A stretch of DNA of 64,000 bases from Pseudobdellovibrionaceae bacterium (GCA_020635055.1 JACKAN010000018.1:7132-71131); one strand, 5' to 3'. Positions 51,178 to 59,840 are shown, counted from the first letter of the stretch. Notes: a model not told the origin generated them from the sequence alone. Numbers and translations: made by a program.

Positions 51178-51447
51178 CTAACAATCTTTAAGTTTTTTTA
51201 ATGCCTCCTCGATCAAGCTAATTGCTTCCAATAACTGTCCTCGATTCTTTGGGCTAATTTCACCCACAAGATCAGAAAGAGAAATTGACAGAACCTCCGC
51301 TATCTTTGTCGCATGTGATACTGGGATTTTTCTCCCATATTCCCAATCTCGATAAGTCGAAGCCGACACACCAATTTTTTGAGCTGTTTCTTTCATGGTC
51401 ATGCCACGGGTTTCTCGTACTTTTTTCATTTTCTTAGCTATGTTCAT
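51178..51447 (-). CDS. XRE-family regulator coupled to the oxidoreductase
   Basis: An 89-residue HTH protein. I start it at ATG 51447, which overlaps the oxidoreductase stop as ATGA; a start at 51498 adds a non-HTH leader from inside the other gene. HTH: MTMKETAQKIGVSASTYRDWEYGRKI, very similar to the XRE at 47026. The C-terminal helix (GQLLEAISLIEEALKKLKDC) should dimerise. Confidence 0.82.
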   Translation of the reverse strand: MNIAKKMKKVRETRGMTMKETAQKIGVSASTYRDWEYGRKIPVSHATKIAEVLSISLSDLVGEISPKNRGQLLEAISLIEEALKKLKDC

Positions 51448-52475
51448 AGAGCTGCGTTTGCCACATAGGACAAGCCCTCCAAGTTTATTTCCTTCCATAA
51501 GCTTGGTTCTTTAAGAATGGCTCTGCCAACAGCTGCAAAATCCACTTTCTGCTCAAGAAGAATTTCGTCTATGAAACTTCCTTCTTGAATGCCTCCCACA
51601 CCAATCACGGGTATGGTTATGGCTTGTTTGATTTGGGCTGCATCTGAAACTAAGTAGCCTTGACCATTAATTCCCCTGGGCCTTCTCCAACCTCCGATTC
51701 CAGAGGAAATGTCAATAAGATCAATTCCAATATTTTCTAGCTTCTGTGCCACCCATCTCATATCCGTTGGCTGCAAGCCTTGAGCAAAATGATCTTGTGC
51801 GGGCATTCTTGCTGCGACAAGTAGATTAGGAAACAATTGCTTTATCTGAGATACTATTTGAAGAAGTAAATTCGATCTTCCAATAATATCACCGCCAAAC
51901 TCATCATCTCGATGATTTGTAATTGGGGATAGCCATTGGTTAAGCCCATAGCCATGCGCTGCATGAAGCTCAACAATATCAAAGCCAGCAATTTCTGCTC
52001 GCCTTGCAGCTTGAATATACCAACCAATCATCTCTTCGATTCCATTTGCACTCATTTTCTTGGGTGTCTCAAGTTCCTGACCTTTGACTGGAATAGGAAT
52101 GGAACTTGGACCCAATAAGGGTAAGCCAGTCAATGCAGAGCTGGTTTTTCCGCCAACATGAACAATTTGAAGGCCAGCAAGTGCTCCACTTTTATGAATG
52201 GCATGAGAAATTTCGCTTAAACCAGCAATTTTGGAGTCGTCATCTACTGCAAGTTGATTCGGCTCTCCTTTTTTACCACTTTGATGAATATAGGTGTACT
52301 CGGCAAATATTATTCCAGCCCCACTATTAGAAAGTTCCTCATAGTGTTGAATCGTTTTTTTAGTCACAAAACCAAGAGTATCGGCAGTTTGAGACGCCAT
52401 TGGAGGCACTACGACACGATTCTTTGCAGTTTTGCCATTCTTAAATTTATAGTCTGTCCATCTATTTGGCTTCAT
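51444..52475 (-). CDS. Old-yellow-enzyme-family NADH:flavin oxidoreductase
   Basis: A 343-residue FMN TIM-barrel reductase. Substrate and FMN-binding features include VVVPPMAS, IVHVGGKTSS, and ELHAAHGYGLNQWLSPITNHRDDEFGG (equivalent of the NxRxDxYGG signature), with IPVIGVGGI and AAVGRAIL near the end for FMN phosphate. Such enzymes reduce activated alkenes such as enones and nitro compounds. No iron-sulphur domain, so it is the short class. Divergent from the LysR at 52556, with a 22-base palindrome between. Confidence 0.9.
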   Translation of the reverse strand: MKPNRWTDYKFKNGKTAKNRVVVPPMASQTADTLGFVTKKTIQHYEELSNSGAGIIFAEYTYIHQSGKKGEPNQLAVDDDSKIAGLSEISHAIHKSGALAGLQIVHVGGKTSSALTGLPLLGPSSIPIPVKGQELETPKKMSANGIEEMIGWYIQAARRAEIAGFDIVELHAAHGYGLNQWLSPITNHRDDEFGGDIIGRSNLLLQIVSQIKQLFPNLLVAARMPAQDHFAQGLQPTDMRWVAQKLENIGIDLIDISSGIGGWRRPRGINGQGYLVSDAAQIKQAITIPVIGVGGIQEGSFIDEILLEQKVDFAAVGRAILKEPSLWKEINLEGLSYVANAAL

Positions 52476-52533
52476 ATTGGCCTCCCATCTAAAAACTCTT
52501 GTAGCCTAAAAAATGATGTTGAAAAAGAAATGA

Positions 52534-52555
52534 AATCGAAATATATATTTCGATT
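52534..52555. promoter_or_regulatory. 22-base perfect palindrome between OYE and LysR genes
   Basis: Half-site AATCGAAATAT followed by its exact complement, ending directly before the LysR ATG at 52556. It contains a T-N11-A-type LTTR core (ATCGAAAT..ATTTCGAT). Likely the operator for LysR control of the divergent oxidoreductase and for autorepression. Confidence 0.8.
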
Positions 52556-53431
52556 ATGGAAATGTTTGAGTTAAAATATTTTTTGGCAGTGGCTCAAGTC
52601 GAAAATGTTAATCGAGCCGCAGAAAACATTCATGTATCTGCGGGATCATTGAGTAAGGCAGTATCTAGGCTTGAAACAGAGCTTGGAACACCACTGTTTT
52701 TTAAGGCTGGGCGTGGCATTCGTCTTACACCAGAAGGTAGACACCTTAAAAAACGAGCCGCAGATATTGTTGCTCTTGAGGAAGATGTGAAACTTGAGTT
52801 GCAAGGGCCGGATGTTGGAAGCGTCAATATATACATTTCCTCTGAAGAAATTTTACAAACATCTTACGGCATTCAAATAGCAAAAAAAATTGACGATCTT
52901 ATCCCAAATGCGAGGGTTCAATTTTTGATTCGCCCTGAATCTATAGCTATCCAACAGGTTCTTGATGGCGAAGCTCATTTAGCAATTGTTACCCATGAAC
53001 CTCCAAAAAATGTTGTGTCAAAAATTATCGCAAAAGTTGACTTTAAGACCTGTGCCTCTCCATTACATCCTCTTTTAAAGAGCAGGGCTCACAATAGGAA
53101 AATTCCAATTGATGAAGTTCTAAAATATCCTTTTGTCGCTCCCGATACCGCAATTTTAGGAAAGATTGCAAAGTCAGATAGTATCGACGGTTGGAGAGAC
53201 GATAAATTTCCGAGGAAAATTAAATACAAAGTATGCGGGTTAAAATTAATGGAGAACCTTATCAAAGATGGCTTGGCTCTCGCTTATTTGCCAGAATACT
53301 TTGTAGAATCGAGTGGGCTTAAGACTTTAAATGTTACTGGATGTCCGTATTCTTGTAGTCAATCAGTTAAGGTTTTAGCGAAAGACCCTACGGCTTTGAG
53401 TTGGTTGAATAAGCTTTGGGATCAAATTTAG
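52556..53431 (+). CDS. LysR-family transcriptional regulator
   Basis: A 291-residue LTTR with an N-terminal HTH (FLAVAQVENVNRAAENIHVSAGSLSKAVSRLETELG) and an effector-binding domain. The first ATG touches the palindrome, leaving no room for a Shine-Dalgarno site; a leaderless start or use of the second Met (codon 3) is possible. The C-terminal third (DGWRDDKFPRKIKY .. TGCPYSCSQS) is closely matched by the pseudogene at 28252. Regulates the divergent oxidoreductase by position. Confidence 0.9.
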   Translation: MEMFELKYFLAVAQVENVNRAAENIHVSAGSLSKAVSRLETELGTPLFFKAGRGIRLTPEGRHLKKRAADIVALEEDVKLELQGPDVGSVNIYISSEEILQTSYGIQIAKKIDDLIPNARVQFLIRPESIAIQQVLDGEAHLAIVTHEPPKNVVSKIIAKVDFKTCASPLHPLLKSRAHNRKIPIDEVLKYPFVAPDTAILGKIAKSDSIDGWRDDKFPRKIKYKVCGLKLMENLIKDGLALAYLPEYFVESSGLKTLNVTGCPYSCSQSVKVLAKDPTALSWLNKLWDQI

Positions 53432-53598
53432 GGCTTATAATCCGTCAACTTATTTGAATAAGCCTGATAGCTCGTTAGCCCCTTTTTGTGGGCATTGACC
53501 GCTCTCTCGGCCATCTTTTTTACGGAAAAGCCATTTTGAATAAGAGCCAAAAGAGCTAATACAATCAATCCTTTCATTAAATCATTTATCAGAGACAT
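53428..53598 (-). CDS. Small membrane protein (56 residues)
   Basis: Starts at ATG 53598 after a strong AGGAGG site. Sequence begins MSLINDLMKGLIVLALLALI (one membrane helix) and continues with a basic, soluble tail (KKMAERAVNAHKKGLTSYQAY). The stop overlaps the LysR stop by four bases, tail to tail. No family recognised; the ribosome site and the composition make a real gene likely. Confidence 0.6.
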   Translation of the reverse strand: MSLINDLMKGLIVLALLALIQNGFSVKKMAERAVNAHKKGLTSYQAYSNKLTDYKP

Positions 53599-53629
53599 AT
53601 TTCCTCCTATTTCCAGTTATTTCAACGAT

Positions 53630-53929
53630 TCAAGCCACATCTTCCACCTGTATTTTTACTCGAAGGTGGAAGGGGGCTAAGTAGTTATTAAGAGTTTCTA
53701 TTTTTGGAATATCATCTTGTGACAGCATCCTGGAAATACTGTGTCTGTGTATTCCTGATATTTCAGAAAACTCCTTAATTCCCATGCAGGAAATTGTTCT
53801 TTTTAATGCATCAATAAGATTTAAGCTGTCTTCTCCTTCCATTGAGGAAAGCAAAAATTCTTTTGCCATCTCTGGGTTTTGAAGTTGCTCAGATAAATAT
53901 GCGTCAAAAGACTCTGTTCTATAAGGCAT
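53630..53929 (-). CDS. Antitoxin, addiction-module HTH protein (HigA-like)
   Basis: A 99-residue antidote protein with N-terminal FDAYLSEQLQNPEMAKEFLLSSM and an HTH (GIKEFSEISGIHRHSISRMLSQDDIPKIETLNNYL), the pattern of the chromosomal RelE-partner antidote family. It overlaps the toxin by 11 bases. Toxin-first order is typical for HigBA. Binds the promoter inverted repeat at 54249-54268 by inference. Confidence 0.88.
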   Translation of the reverse strand: MPYRTESFDAYLSEQLQNPEMAKEFLLSSMEGEDSLNLIDALKRTISCMGIKEFSEISGIHRHSISRMLSQDDIPKIETLNNYLAPFHLRVKIQVEDVA

Positions 53930-54233
53930 ACTCGCTCCAATATTTTCTAGCTTTCAAAATATCCCTTTTTTGAGTTGATTTATCGCCACCGAGTAAAACG
54001 AGAATTATAGAATTATCAGTTTCACCAAAGTACACTCGATAGCCAGGGCCGTAATCAATTTTAATCTCAAAAAGCTTATCTCCTAGTGCTTTAATATTCT
54101 TTTTTGAGCCACCGTAAGCGGCTCTGTCTACATAAACTAAAATTTTAATTCTATCCTTTGGCGAGAGTCCATCTGCCCATTCCCTGAAAGGGACTCTGCC
54201 ATTGGGTAGCTGTAACATTTTAATCGTTTTCAA
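53919..54233 (-). CDS. RelE/ParE-superfamily toxin (HigB-like, Gp49 type)
   Basis: A small mRNA-interferase-type toxin. I place the start at TTG 54233, since GGAGG lies 7 bases upstream and the longer frame to 54257 would overlap the -10 box. The core KALGDKLFEIKIDYGPGYRVYFGE, then ILVLLGGDKSTQKRDILKA, is the family signature with its final basic helix. Intact. Growth-arrest function is inferred from the family. Confidence 0.88.
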   Translation of the reverse strand: MKTIKMLQLPNGRVPFREWADGLSPKDRIKILVYVDRAAYGGSKKNIKALGDKLFEIKIDYGPGYRVYFGETDNSIILVLLGGDKSTQKRDILKARKYWSEYAL

Positions 54234-54246
54234 TGTTACCTCCGTA

Positions 54247-54275
54247 AGTGTAACCAAAATGCGTTACATTGTCAA
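54247..54275 (-). promoter_or_regulatory. Toxin-antitoxin promoter and operator
   Basis: On the minus strand: -35 TTGACA (54275-54270), 17-base spacer, -10 TACACT (54252-54247). The spacer and -10 hold a perfect inverted repeat TGTAAC..GTTACA (54268-54249), the probable antitoxin operator. A third GTAAC follows at the ribosome site. Confidence 0.75.
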
Positions 54276-54340
54276 TAATTGAAGTGCCGAGTTTTTTCGT
54301 GCAAATACAGGGGACCGAAAAGCCCCCTGTATTTATGTAC

Positions 54341-54766
54341 TTAGGCCACATTTTTATTTTCCCCTTGTAGCAGATCAGTAGAGCCTATTTGTCGTTTCAT
54401 GTTTTCTGGGAGGTAATCATTGATTTGGATTTCCCCGTATTGAATCAATTCTAAAAAATCACCTTTAGATATATCTTTGTGTTTCTTTCTGTAATTGGAA
54501 AAAGCTACTTTTTGGCGGTCTTCGCTGGTTACAGTTTTAGATAAGATTGCAGCTCTTATTTCATCGTCAATCAGTGGAATCAAGGCCTCCAAAATATCCG
54601 ATGGAGAAATTTTCTTTGAGCCCTTTTTAGCTTTATTTAATTGTTCAACTTCAACATTTAATTTGGAGCAAATATCACCCCTCACTCTCATAGTCGAAGA
54701 TTGAGAAATGTTACTTTTCTTAGCTTGGTTTAATGCATTTGTATTTTTCATTTTATTTCTCCTCAT
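54341..54766 (-). CDS. Hypothetical cytoplasmic protein
   Basis: A 141-residue charged helical protein (GDICSKLNVEVEQLNKAKKGSKKISPSDILEALIPLIDDEI). No domain recognised; the start may be Met6 (54751). It directly follows the fragment at 54770, its start lying 3 bases after that stop, so both were one operon. Confidence 0.5.
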   Translation of the reverse strand: MRRNKMKNTNALNQAKKSNISQSSTMRVRGDICSKLNVEVEQLNKAKKGSKKISPSDILEALIPLIDDEIRAAILSKTVTSEDRQKVAFSNYRKKHKDISKGDFLELIQYGEIQINDYLPENMKRQIGSTDLLQGENKNVA

Positions 54767-54769
54767 TTC

Positions 54770-54886
54770 TTAGGCTGCAAAAGTTTGTAAAAGAGCATTG
54801 ACTGCTTGAAGCTGCTCAATGCTTAATTTTTCAATGATTTTTTGACACTTTTCGACGGTTTCATCTCTTAAAATGGGTTGCTCCAT
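54770..54886 (-). pseudogene. 3' fragment of a gene next to the IS1380 element
   Basis: The frame is open from about 54964 but has no ATG until 54886; it reads FNYLMEQPILRDETVEKC.. to LQAVNALLQTFAA. It probably lost its N-terminus when the IS1380 element inserted. It is the first member of a two-gene unit with 54341. Function unknown. Confidence 0.45.
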
Positions 54887-55087
54887 TAGATAATTGAAAT
54901 CATCTAGAGTGCTTCCCCAGGACTCTACGATTGTTTTAACTGAGATCGGAAAATAGAAAAATGTTTAAAATCTTCCTAAGCCGCATTGCTTAAGGGGCTG
55001 CGGTATTTTTCAAGTGTGGTATTCATTCACAATTCTCGTGAAAACAAAATAAGTTCTATAAGCCACAAAACTTTCGAGGTAGAACCA

Positions 55088-55903
55088 ATGCCTATGCATC
55101 ATGACAAACATTCTAAAAAGTCTCTTTTTATCCCTGCCCCTCGTTATGAGGTGAGTAACAAAGCTATCGTCTCTAGGGGCGGCCTTCAGGCATTGCTGCA
55201 TATTTTTGATTCAACAAGCTTGGGTAAAGAGTTGGCTAAGTGTTTACCAGAAGATGGGAGTAATCGCTCATTTGGCAATTACGGTTTGAGCTTACTGCTC
55301 ATAGCTAGTCTTCTCAGTGGTCATGACAGTATCGAAGATATTGAGGAATTTGATGATGACGAACTTTTGGAAGAACTTTTTGACGGTAAAGTTCCAACAC
55401 CTAAAACACTGGGAAATTATTTGCGCAGGTTTGAAAAAGAGCACATCAACGCATTAAAAAAGTTTTTAACAACTATGGGCTACACCCTGCGAGCACATAC
55501 CCGTAAAGTCCACCCTCATAAGGGGGAAGAGCTTCCCCATTTTAAAATCGACGGCACAGCTCACGAGCAAACGGGCCGTAAGATGGAAGGTGTGGGTTGG
55601 ATGAAGACCTCCCGTGAAAAGTTCGTCTTTGGTTACTCTTCTTTAACAATTTTCGATGAACTAGGTTTTTGCTTTGCCGGAGAGCTCTTGCCGGCCGCTC
55701 ACCCTAAAGGTCATCCCGTCGAGTTATTAGACCAAGTATTGTCCCCTCTGCGTGGTAAAAAAATAAAAAATCCATTTGAAAAAGTGGCTCACGTTAGCGG
55801 TGATTCGGCTTTTTTAATAGAGGACTTTGTTCTAGCCTGTCAGGCACATCAGGCGTCATTCACCATAGCCGCTCCTAAAACTATTAGTAAATCGTCGACG
55901 TGA
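55088..55903 (+). pseudogene. IS1380-family transposase, N-terminal part
   Basis: Starts at ATG 55088 (CGAGG upstream; the frame to 54986 is likely leader). Features: LLHIFDSTSLGKELAKCL, YGLSLLLIASLLSGHDSIEDIE, FKIDGTAHEQTGRKMEGVGW (first Asp) and VSGDSAFLIEDFVLACQ (second Asp). The protein breaks after SFTIAAPKTISKSS where the IS66 element begins. The rest is at 58300-58968. Confidence 0.82.
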
Positions 55904-55909
55904 CACACA

Positions 55910-57448
55910 CTACTTTTGCAAGTGTGCGTAATCTTTGGGGGTATAGGGCTCCTTGCCACTGTGCAGATCTTGGACCAGTTTTTTAAAATATTCTCTTGGG
56001 TTCACCTTATTTAATTTGCACGACTCTACTAATGAGAACAATATCGCATTGGTTTCTGCCCCTCGTTTTGAGTGGGTGCCTAACCAAGTTTTCCTGCCTA
56101 TAACTGGATTGCGCAGTAAACTCTCTTGGGAGTTATTATCTATTGGTATTAATGGATTCCCTAAAAATAATGTAAGTCCCTCATAGTTTTTCAGAAAGTA
56201 ACTCATTGCTTTACCTATAGAACTTTTTGTTGAGTAGCCACCTGACGTCTCCATAGATCTTGACTTTATTTCTTCAAATAAGGGCAACATGAGTTTTCTC
56301 AACCGCTGTGTTTTATGTGGCCAACGTTTCGTCATTTTATTCAATCGATAGATTTTGCCATAAATCTCTATGAACAGTTTTGCCTCTTCTGGGAACTTAT
56401 TTTCTGAGTCTTTAAATTTTCTCCGGGCATGAGCATTACAATAAACATTTTTTATTAAAACTAATTTTTCTGCTTTGCGGTGGACATTACTCACTTTTAC
56501 TGCTTTGCCATAACCAGAGAACACATCACTTACTAAAAACTCACAGGCTGAGTCCTTTAAAATCTTCGAGGCCACATCACCACTTCTCGTATCATGGATC
56601 TCAAAATAACAGCTCATTCGTGTAGAAAATCCCCACAAATACCAACTTTTATTGTAATTCCTCTCTAACATCCGATGAGGTGTCTCATCGGCGTGAAGAA
56701 CTTTCTCTGAACTAACTTCTTTTTTTAATTTATCGTAGGCACCCTTTGTAAAATCGGCCAATACATGTGTTAACTCTATTAAACTTTGTGGGGGTAAGTC
56801 TAATAAACCATTTCTCTTAGCCATGCCCACATAACGCTCCACGGGAATAAGATCACAGTACTTACTCACCGCTACATCTATAATCATATCATCACTGTAA
56901 CTTGAACCGGGCTTTATTCTCGGAGGGGCGGGCGCTGTTACTATATCCCCATGGCACTTACCACATCTATATTTATGGCGCTTCTGACGGATAACTACAT
57001 ATTGAGAGGGAATAACTGTTATAAATTCACTGTTTTCTGTCATCCCTGAGTCTTTCATCTCTGTTCCACAGCACTTACAGCTAGGTAAATCTTGTAACTC
57101 TACTTCGCGCTCAATAAGTGGCGCATCCGAATAACGAAGGGACGGAAGTTGAACTTTCTTTTTCTTCTTGCGGTTTTTATTTTGATGCTTTCTCTTGTCT
57201 TCAGCACTTGCTTGCTTTTCTGAACTCTTGCCAAAAAATTTATTCTTTATCGTGATGTACTGCTCTTCTATATATAAAGTTTTTTGTTTGAGCTCGTTAT
57301 TGGCAACCCTCAAACGATCATTATCTTTATTGATTGTATCTATAACTCGCCCTTGCAGATCAATAAACTCAAGCATCTCTTCTTTAGACAGTGACTCGAG
57401 TTTATGACGGGGAACTGGGGAAAATAATTGTTGTTGATTCATTAACAA
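55910..57448 (-). CDS. tnpC: IS66-family transposase TnpC
   Basis: A 512-residue DDE transposase with a coiled-coil N-terminus (LQGRVIDTINKDNDRLRVANNELKQKT), KFFGKSSEKQAS, zinc site CKCCGTEM, and catalytic blocks VLHADETPHRML, FLVSDVFSGYGKAV and IDNNSQESLLRNPVIGRKTW. Different from the TnpC at 41993. Translated after tnpB with an 11-base gap. Confidence 0.93.
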   Translation of the reverse strand: MLMNQQQLFSPVPRHKLESLSKEEMLEFIDLQGRVIDTINKDNDRLRVANNELKQKTLYIEEQYITIKNKFFGKSSEKQASAEDKRKHQNKNRKKKKKVQLPSLRYSDAPLIEREVELQDLPSCKCCGTEMKDSGMTENSEFITVIPSQYVVIRQKRHKYRCGKCHGDIVTAPAPPRIKPGSSYSDDMIIDVAVSKYCDLIPVERYVGMAKRNGLLDLPPQSLIELTHVLADFTKGAYDKLKKEVSSEKVLHADETPHRMLERNYNKSWYLWGFSTRMSCYFEIHDTRSGDVASKILKDSACEFLVSDVFSGYGKAVKVSNVHRKAEKLVLIKNVYCNAHARRKFKDSENKFPEEAKLFIEIYGKIYRLNKMTKRWPHKTQRLRKLMLPLFEEIKSRSMETSGGYSTKSSIGKAMSYFLKNYEGLTLFLGNPLIPIDNNSQESLLRNPVIGRKTWLGTHSKRGAETNAILFSLVESCKLNKVNPREYFKKLVQDLHSGKEPYTPKDYAHLQK

Positions 57449-57459
57449 TTATTAAATAA

Positions 57460-57861
57460 TTATATCAATGTTTCTTGCAACTCGCTCCCACTGCGGCATT
57501 TATTTTTATTTATCTTTTTAATCTCACTTGGACTTTCAATAAATCTTTTCTCTAAATCTGCACCCTCAAAAAATAAAGAAAACTCCGCCTGTGTTAGTAC
57601 AACCTCTTTATCGTAAAATGGATTGATGCGACTAAAAAGGCCTCGCTCCATTCGTTTGCATATCAGCACTAAACCCGTACCATCATAGAAAAGACATTTA
57701 CAAGCATTACGCCTCTTATTTATAAAAACAAATAAATGGCCAGAGAAGGGATCCTTCTCCAGCACATTCTTTGTCTTGCTAAACAAGGTGTCGTAACTGG
57801 CCCGCATGTCCGTTGGCTCTTTACTTACATAAATCTTGGTTCTGCGATTAATCGCTATCAT
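57460..57861 (-). CDS. tnpB: IS66-family TnpB
   Basis: A 133-residue IS66 Orf2: KIYVSKEPTDMRASYDTLFSKTKNVLEKDPFSGHLFVFINKRRNACKCLFYDGTGL is the defining sequence (P-x-D-M-R.. DPFSGHLFVF.. KxLxxDGxG). Needed with TnpA for transposition. It overlaps tnpA by ATGA. Confidence 0.95.
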   Translation of the reverse strand: MIAINRRTKIYVSKEPTDMRASYDTLFSKTKNVLEKDPFSGHLFVFINKRRNACKCLFYDGTGLVLICKRMERGLFSRINPFYDKEVVLTQAEFSLFFEGADLEKRFIESPSEIKKINKNKCRSGSELQETLI

Positions 57862-58238
57862 GCCACCTTTTTCTCCACTTTATTTAAAAATTCCACCAAC
57901 TGGTCTACCTGGGAAAAGCGAATCACCCTTCCCCTTTCCCACTTCATCGTTATCGGCGACTTGCTGTTGTCTTCACTTGTTGTGGGTGATTCCACTCGTA
58001 CTTCCTTAAATGTCTCAACTGGAAAGTGACCTTCTCTACGCATGCGCTTGGCTTTTCCTATTATTCCTGCCATACCCGTCTTACTCACACCAACAGATTT
58101 ATAAAAATCTTTTGTCGTTCCTGACCACTGCTCCCAAGCTGATAAAATTTCCATATACAACTGGTCATCTGTAATTCGAACTCGTCCACTTTTTCCTCGA
58201 AATGTACTTATCTTTTTTCTTAATATTTCCATATCCAT
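57858..58238 (-). CDS. tnpA: IS66-family TnpA
   Basis: A 126-residue HTH protein of the element (WEQWSGTTKDFYKSVGVSKTGMAGIIGKAKRMRREG), followed by a variable C-terminus. The start ATG is preceded by GGAGGTGTTAGA. First gene of the tnpABC unit. Confidence 0.85.
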   Translation of the reverse strand: MDMEILRKKISTFRGKSGRVRITDDQLYMEILSAWEQWSGTTKDFYKSVGVSKTGMAGIIGKAKRMRREGHFPVETFKEVRVESPTTSEDNSKSPITMKWERGRVIRFSQVDQLVEFLNKVEKKVA

Positions 58239-58299
58239 TCTAACACCTCCATGTGTTTGGTTGTTACTTAATACAATTTAACAGTTATTTTAAATTTGA

Positions 58300-58968
58300 A
58301 AATGTGGGCTATATAGACGATTTACAACTATTAACTGGCATACACAAATTGATGAGGATTCAAAGACATGGGTTGAGTGGGAGTACGGCCCAGAAGAATT
58401 AAAAAAATTAAAACGTAAAAAACAAGAGCCCGCAGAGTGTTATGTAAATCGTTGGCACTGGCGCCCGAGCTGGTCTGATAAAAAACTCATGTTCCCGGTA
58501 GTAATAAAAAAACAATGGCGAGAAGATGAGGTCTTTGGAGTGGCATGCGGACACTTTCACTACCATGCCGTAGCCACTAACTATGATTTGAGTCAACGAA
58601 GCTATCAGTCAGTGATAGAGAGATATCGTCCGCGTGCAGATGTGGAAAATATGATTAAAGAGTTTAAGATAGGCTTTGATGCCAAACACTTGCCTTGCTT
58701 AAAAATGTCGGCCAATGAAGTTTACTTTTTATTTGTACTCATTGCTCAAAACCTCATCCGCTGGGCGGCATTACTGGAGCAACCAGATAAACCGCATTTT
58801 GCAAAAAAACTAAGGCGTAAACTTCTAACGGCACCGGCTCAAGTGTTAACCGGATCTCGTCAATTAACTCTAAAAGTAAAAGCAAAATTTTTAAGAGAGG
58901 TGAGCGCATTTCTAGAGGCATGGCGGTCACAGCCAGTAATAGTTCCGCTGTACTGCTCAACGGCATAG
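58300..58968 (+). pseudogene. IS1380-family transposase, C-terminal part
   Basis: An open frame from 58300 without its own start. It reads INWHTQIDEDSKTWVEWEYG, then HYHAVATNYDLSQ, IERYRPRADVENMIKEFKIGFDAKHLPC (catalytic Glu region) and an ending PVIVPLYCSTA, the standard IS1380 C-terminus. It completes the protein started at 55088; simple removal of the IS66 does not clearly restore the frame. Confidence 0.82.
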
Positions 58969-59323
58969 AGATTAAGTCCCGAGAGCGGAACAAGCTCTTT
59001 GACAATCAAATAAAAAATTTGGAGTTCGCTTTGAGTTTTGGATTTGGTCGGCAAAGGGTTTGAACCATGCGACAGGATCGAAAGATCCGTGCTACCCCAA
59101 CTAAATAGCCACATCACTAAGGGCGAGAGCATAAGCCCTAAAGGCCTCATATTGTGGTCAATGCTCTTTGGCCCAGTCGAGTAGCTCGCCAAAGTATGAA
59201 TCACTACTCCCAAAAAGCGAGGTAAACCCGAATTCTAGACAAACCTATGCACCTTCAGAATTTTCACGGAAAATTCTGTTTATATTTTCACTAAATGGTG
59301 TTTTTGGGCTCGTAACGCTTATC
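58969..59323. other. IS1380 right flank with a tRNA-like fragment
   Basis: A 355-base gap. The first part is the expected IS1380 end. On the minus strand 59096-59043 reads AGTTGGGGTAGCAC.. and GGTTCAAACCC..GACCA, resembling D-arm and T-arm/CCA pieces of a tRNA, but the T-stem does not pair, so it is not a functional tRNA. No protein gene seen. Confidence 0.35.
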
Positions 59324-59827
59324 TTAATTTCGGATTTCAGTTTTAATTCTCTCGCTGGGAAGGTTCACGCGGCCATTTTCCCAGTGGTCAATTACACTGC
59401 GAGAAAGGCCACATAGTTCGGCAGCTTGTGGTCTTGTGAGCTTACGAAGTTTGCGAATGGCCTTCAAGACCCTAGCTTCTTTAGAAATTATCTTTTGATA
59501 CTTCCTGCCTTCGATTCTTGGTGTGCGTTTCGTTTTATAAATAGACCTTGCAGGAAGGTCGGGAAGTACAATTTTCCCCTCTAAAATGTGACGAAATTCC
59601 TCCAGAGTGTAACGATAGCGACGAATGAGCTGCTTCATTCTTTCGTCGGAAATGTTATGTCTGCCGTTTTCTATGCGTTCAATAGTCTTTGCAGATACGC
59701 CTATAGCTTTCCCCGCATCCACACGAGAAATTTTTCGAGATATTCTCATTCTTCGTAAGGCAATGATGTCATCTGTAATGACACGAATGTTATGCCTTCC
59801 TCCACGTTTAAGTTTGATTCTTTCCAT
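59324..59827 (-). CDS. Tandem helix-turn-helix (double XRE) regulator
   Basis: A 167-residue protein starting at ATG 59827 (AAAGGAGACCC upstream; the longer frame to 59941 has no ribosome site). Two XRE HTH domains are visible: MRISRKISRVDAGKAIGVSAKTIERIENGR (about residues 25-54) and LRKLTRPQAAELCGLSRSVIDHWENGR (about 127-153). The C-terminus stops soon after (SERIKTEIRN), perhaps shortened. Two linked HTHs suggest one chain spans two operator half-sites. An operator-like inverted repeat lies just upstream. Confidence 0.78.
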   Translation of the reverse strand: MERIKLKRGGRHNIRVITDDIIALRRMRISRKISRVDAGKAIGVSAKTIERIENGRHNISDERMKQLIRRYRYTLEEFRHILEGKIVLPDLPARSIYKTKRTPRIEGRKYQKIISKEARVLKAIRKLRKLTRPQAAELCGLSRSVIDHWENGRVNLPSERIKTEIRN

Positions 59828-59840
59828 TGGGTCTCCTTTG

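Larger units (their letters stand above)
55904..58299 (-). mobile_element. IS66-family element with tnpABC
   Basis: About 2.4 kb on the minus strand, carrying tnpA, tnpB and tnpC in the usual order. It is inserted in the IS1380 transposase gene. The exact ends and the 8-base duplication could not be fixed by eye. A hairpin follows tnpC (CACACTACTTTTGCAAGTGTG, in part) near 55912-55932 and may end transcription. Confidence 0.8.

Noticed and set aside
59043..59096. A functional tRNA gene
   Set aside because: D-arm- and T-loop-like pieces are present, but the T-stem and acceptor do not pair.
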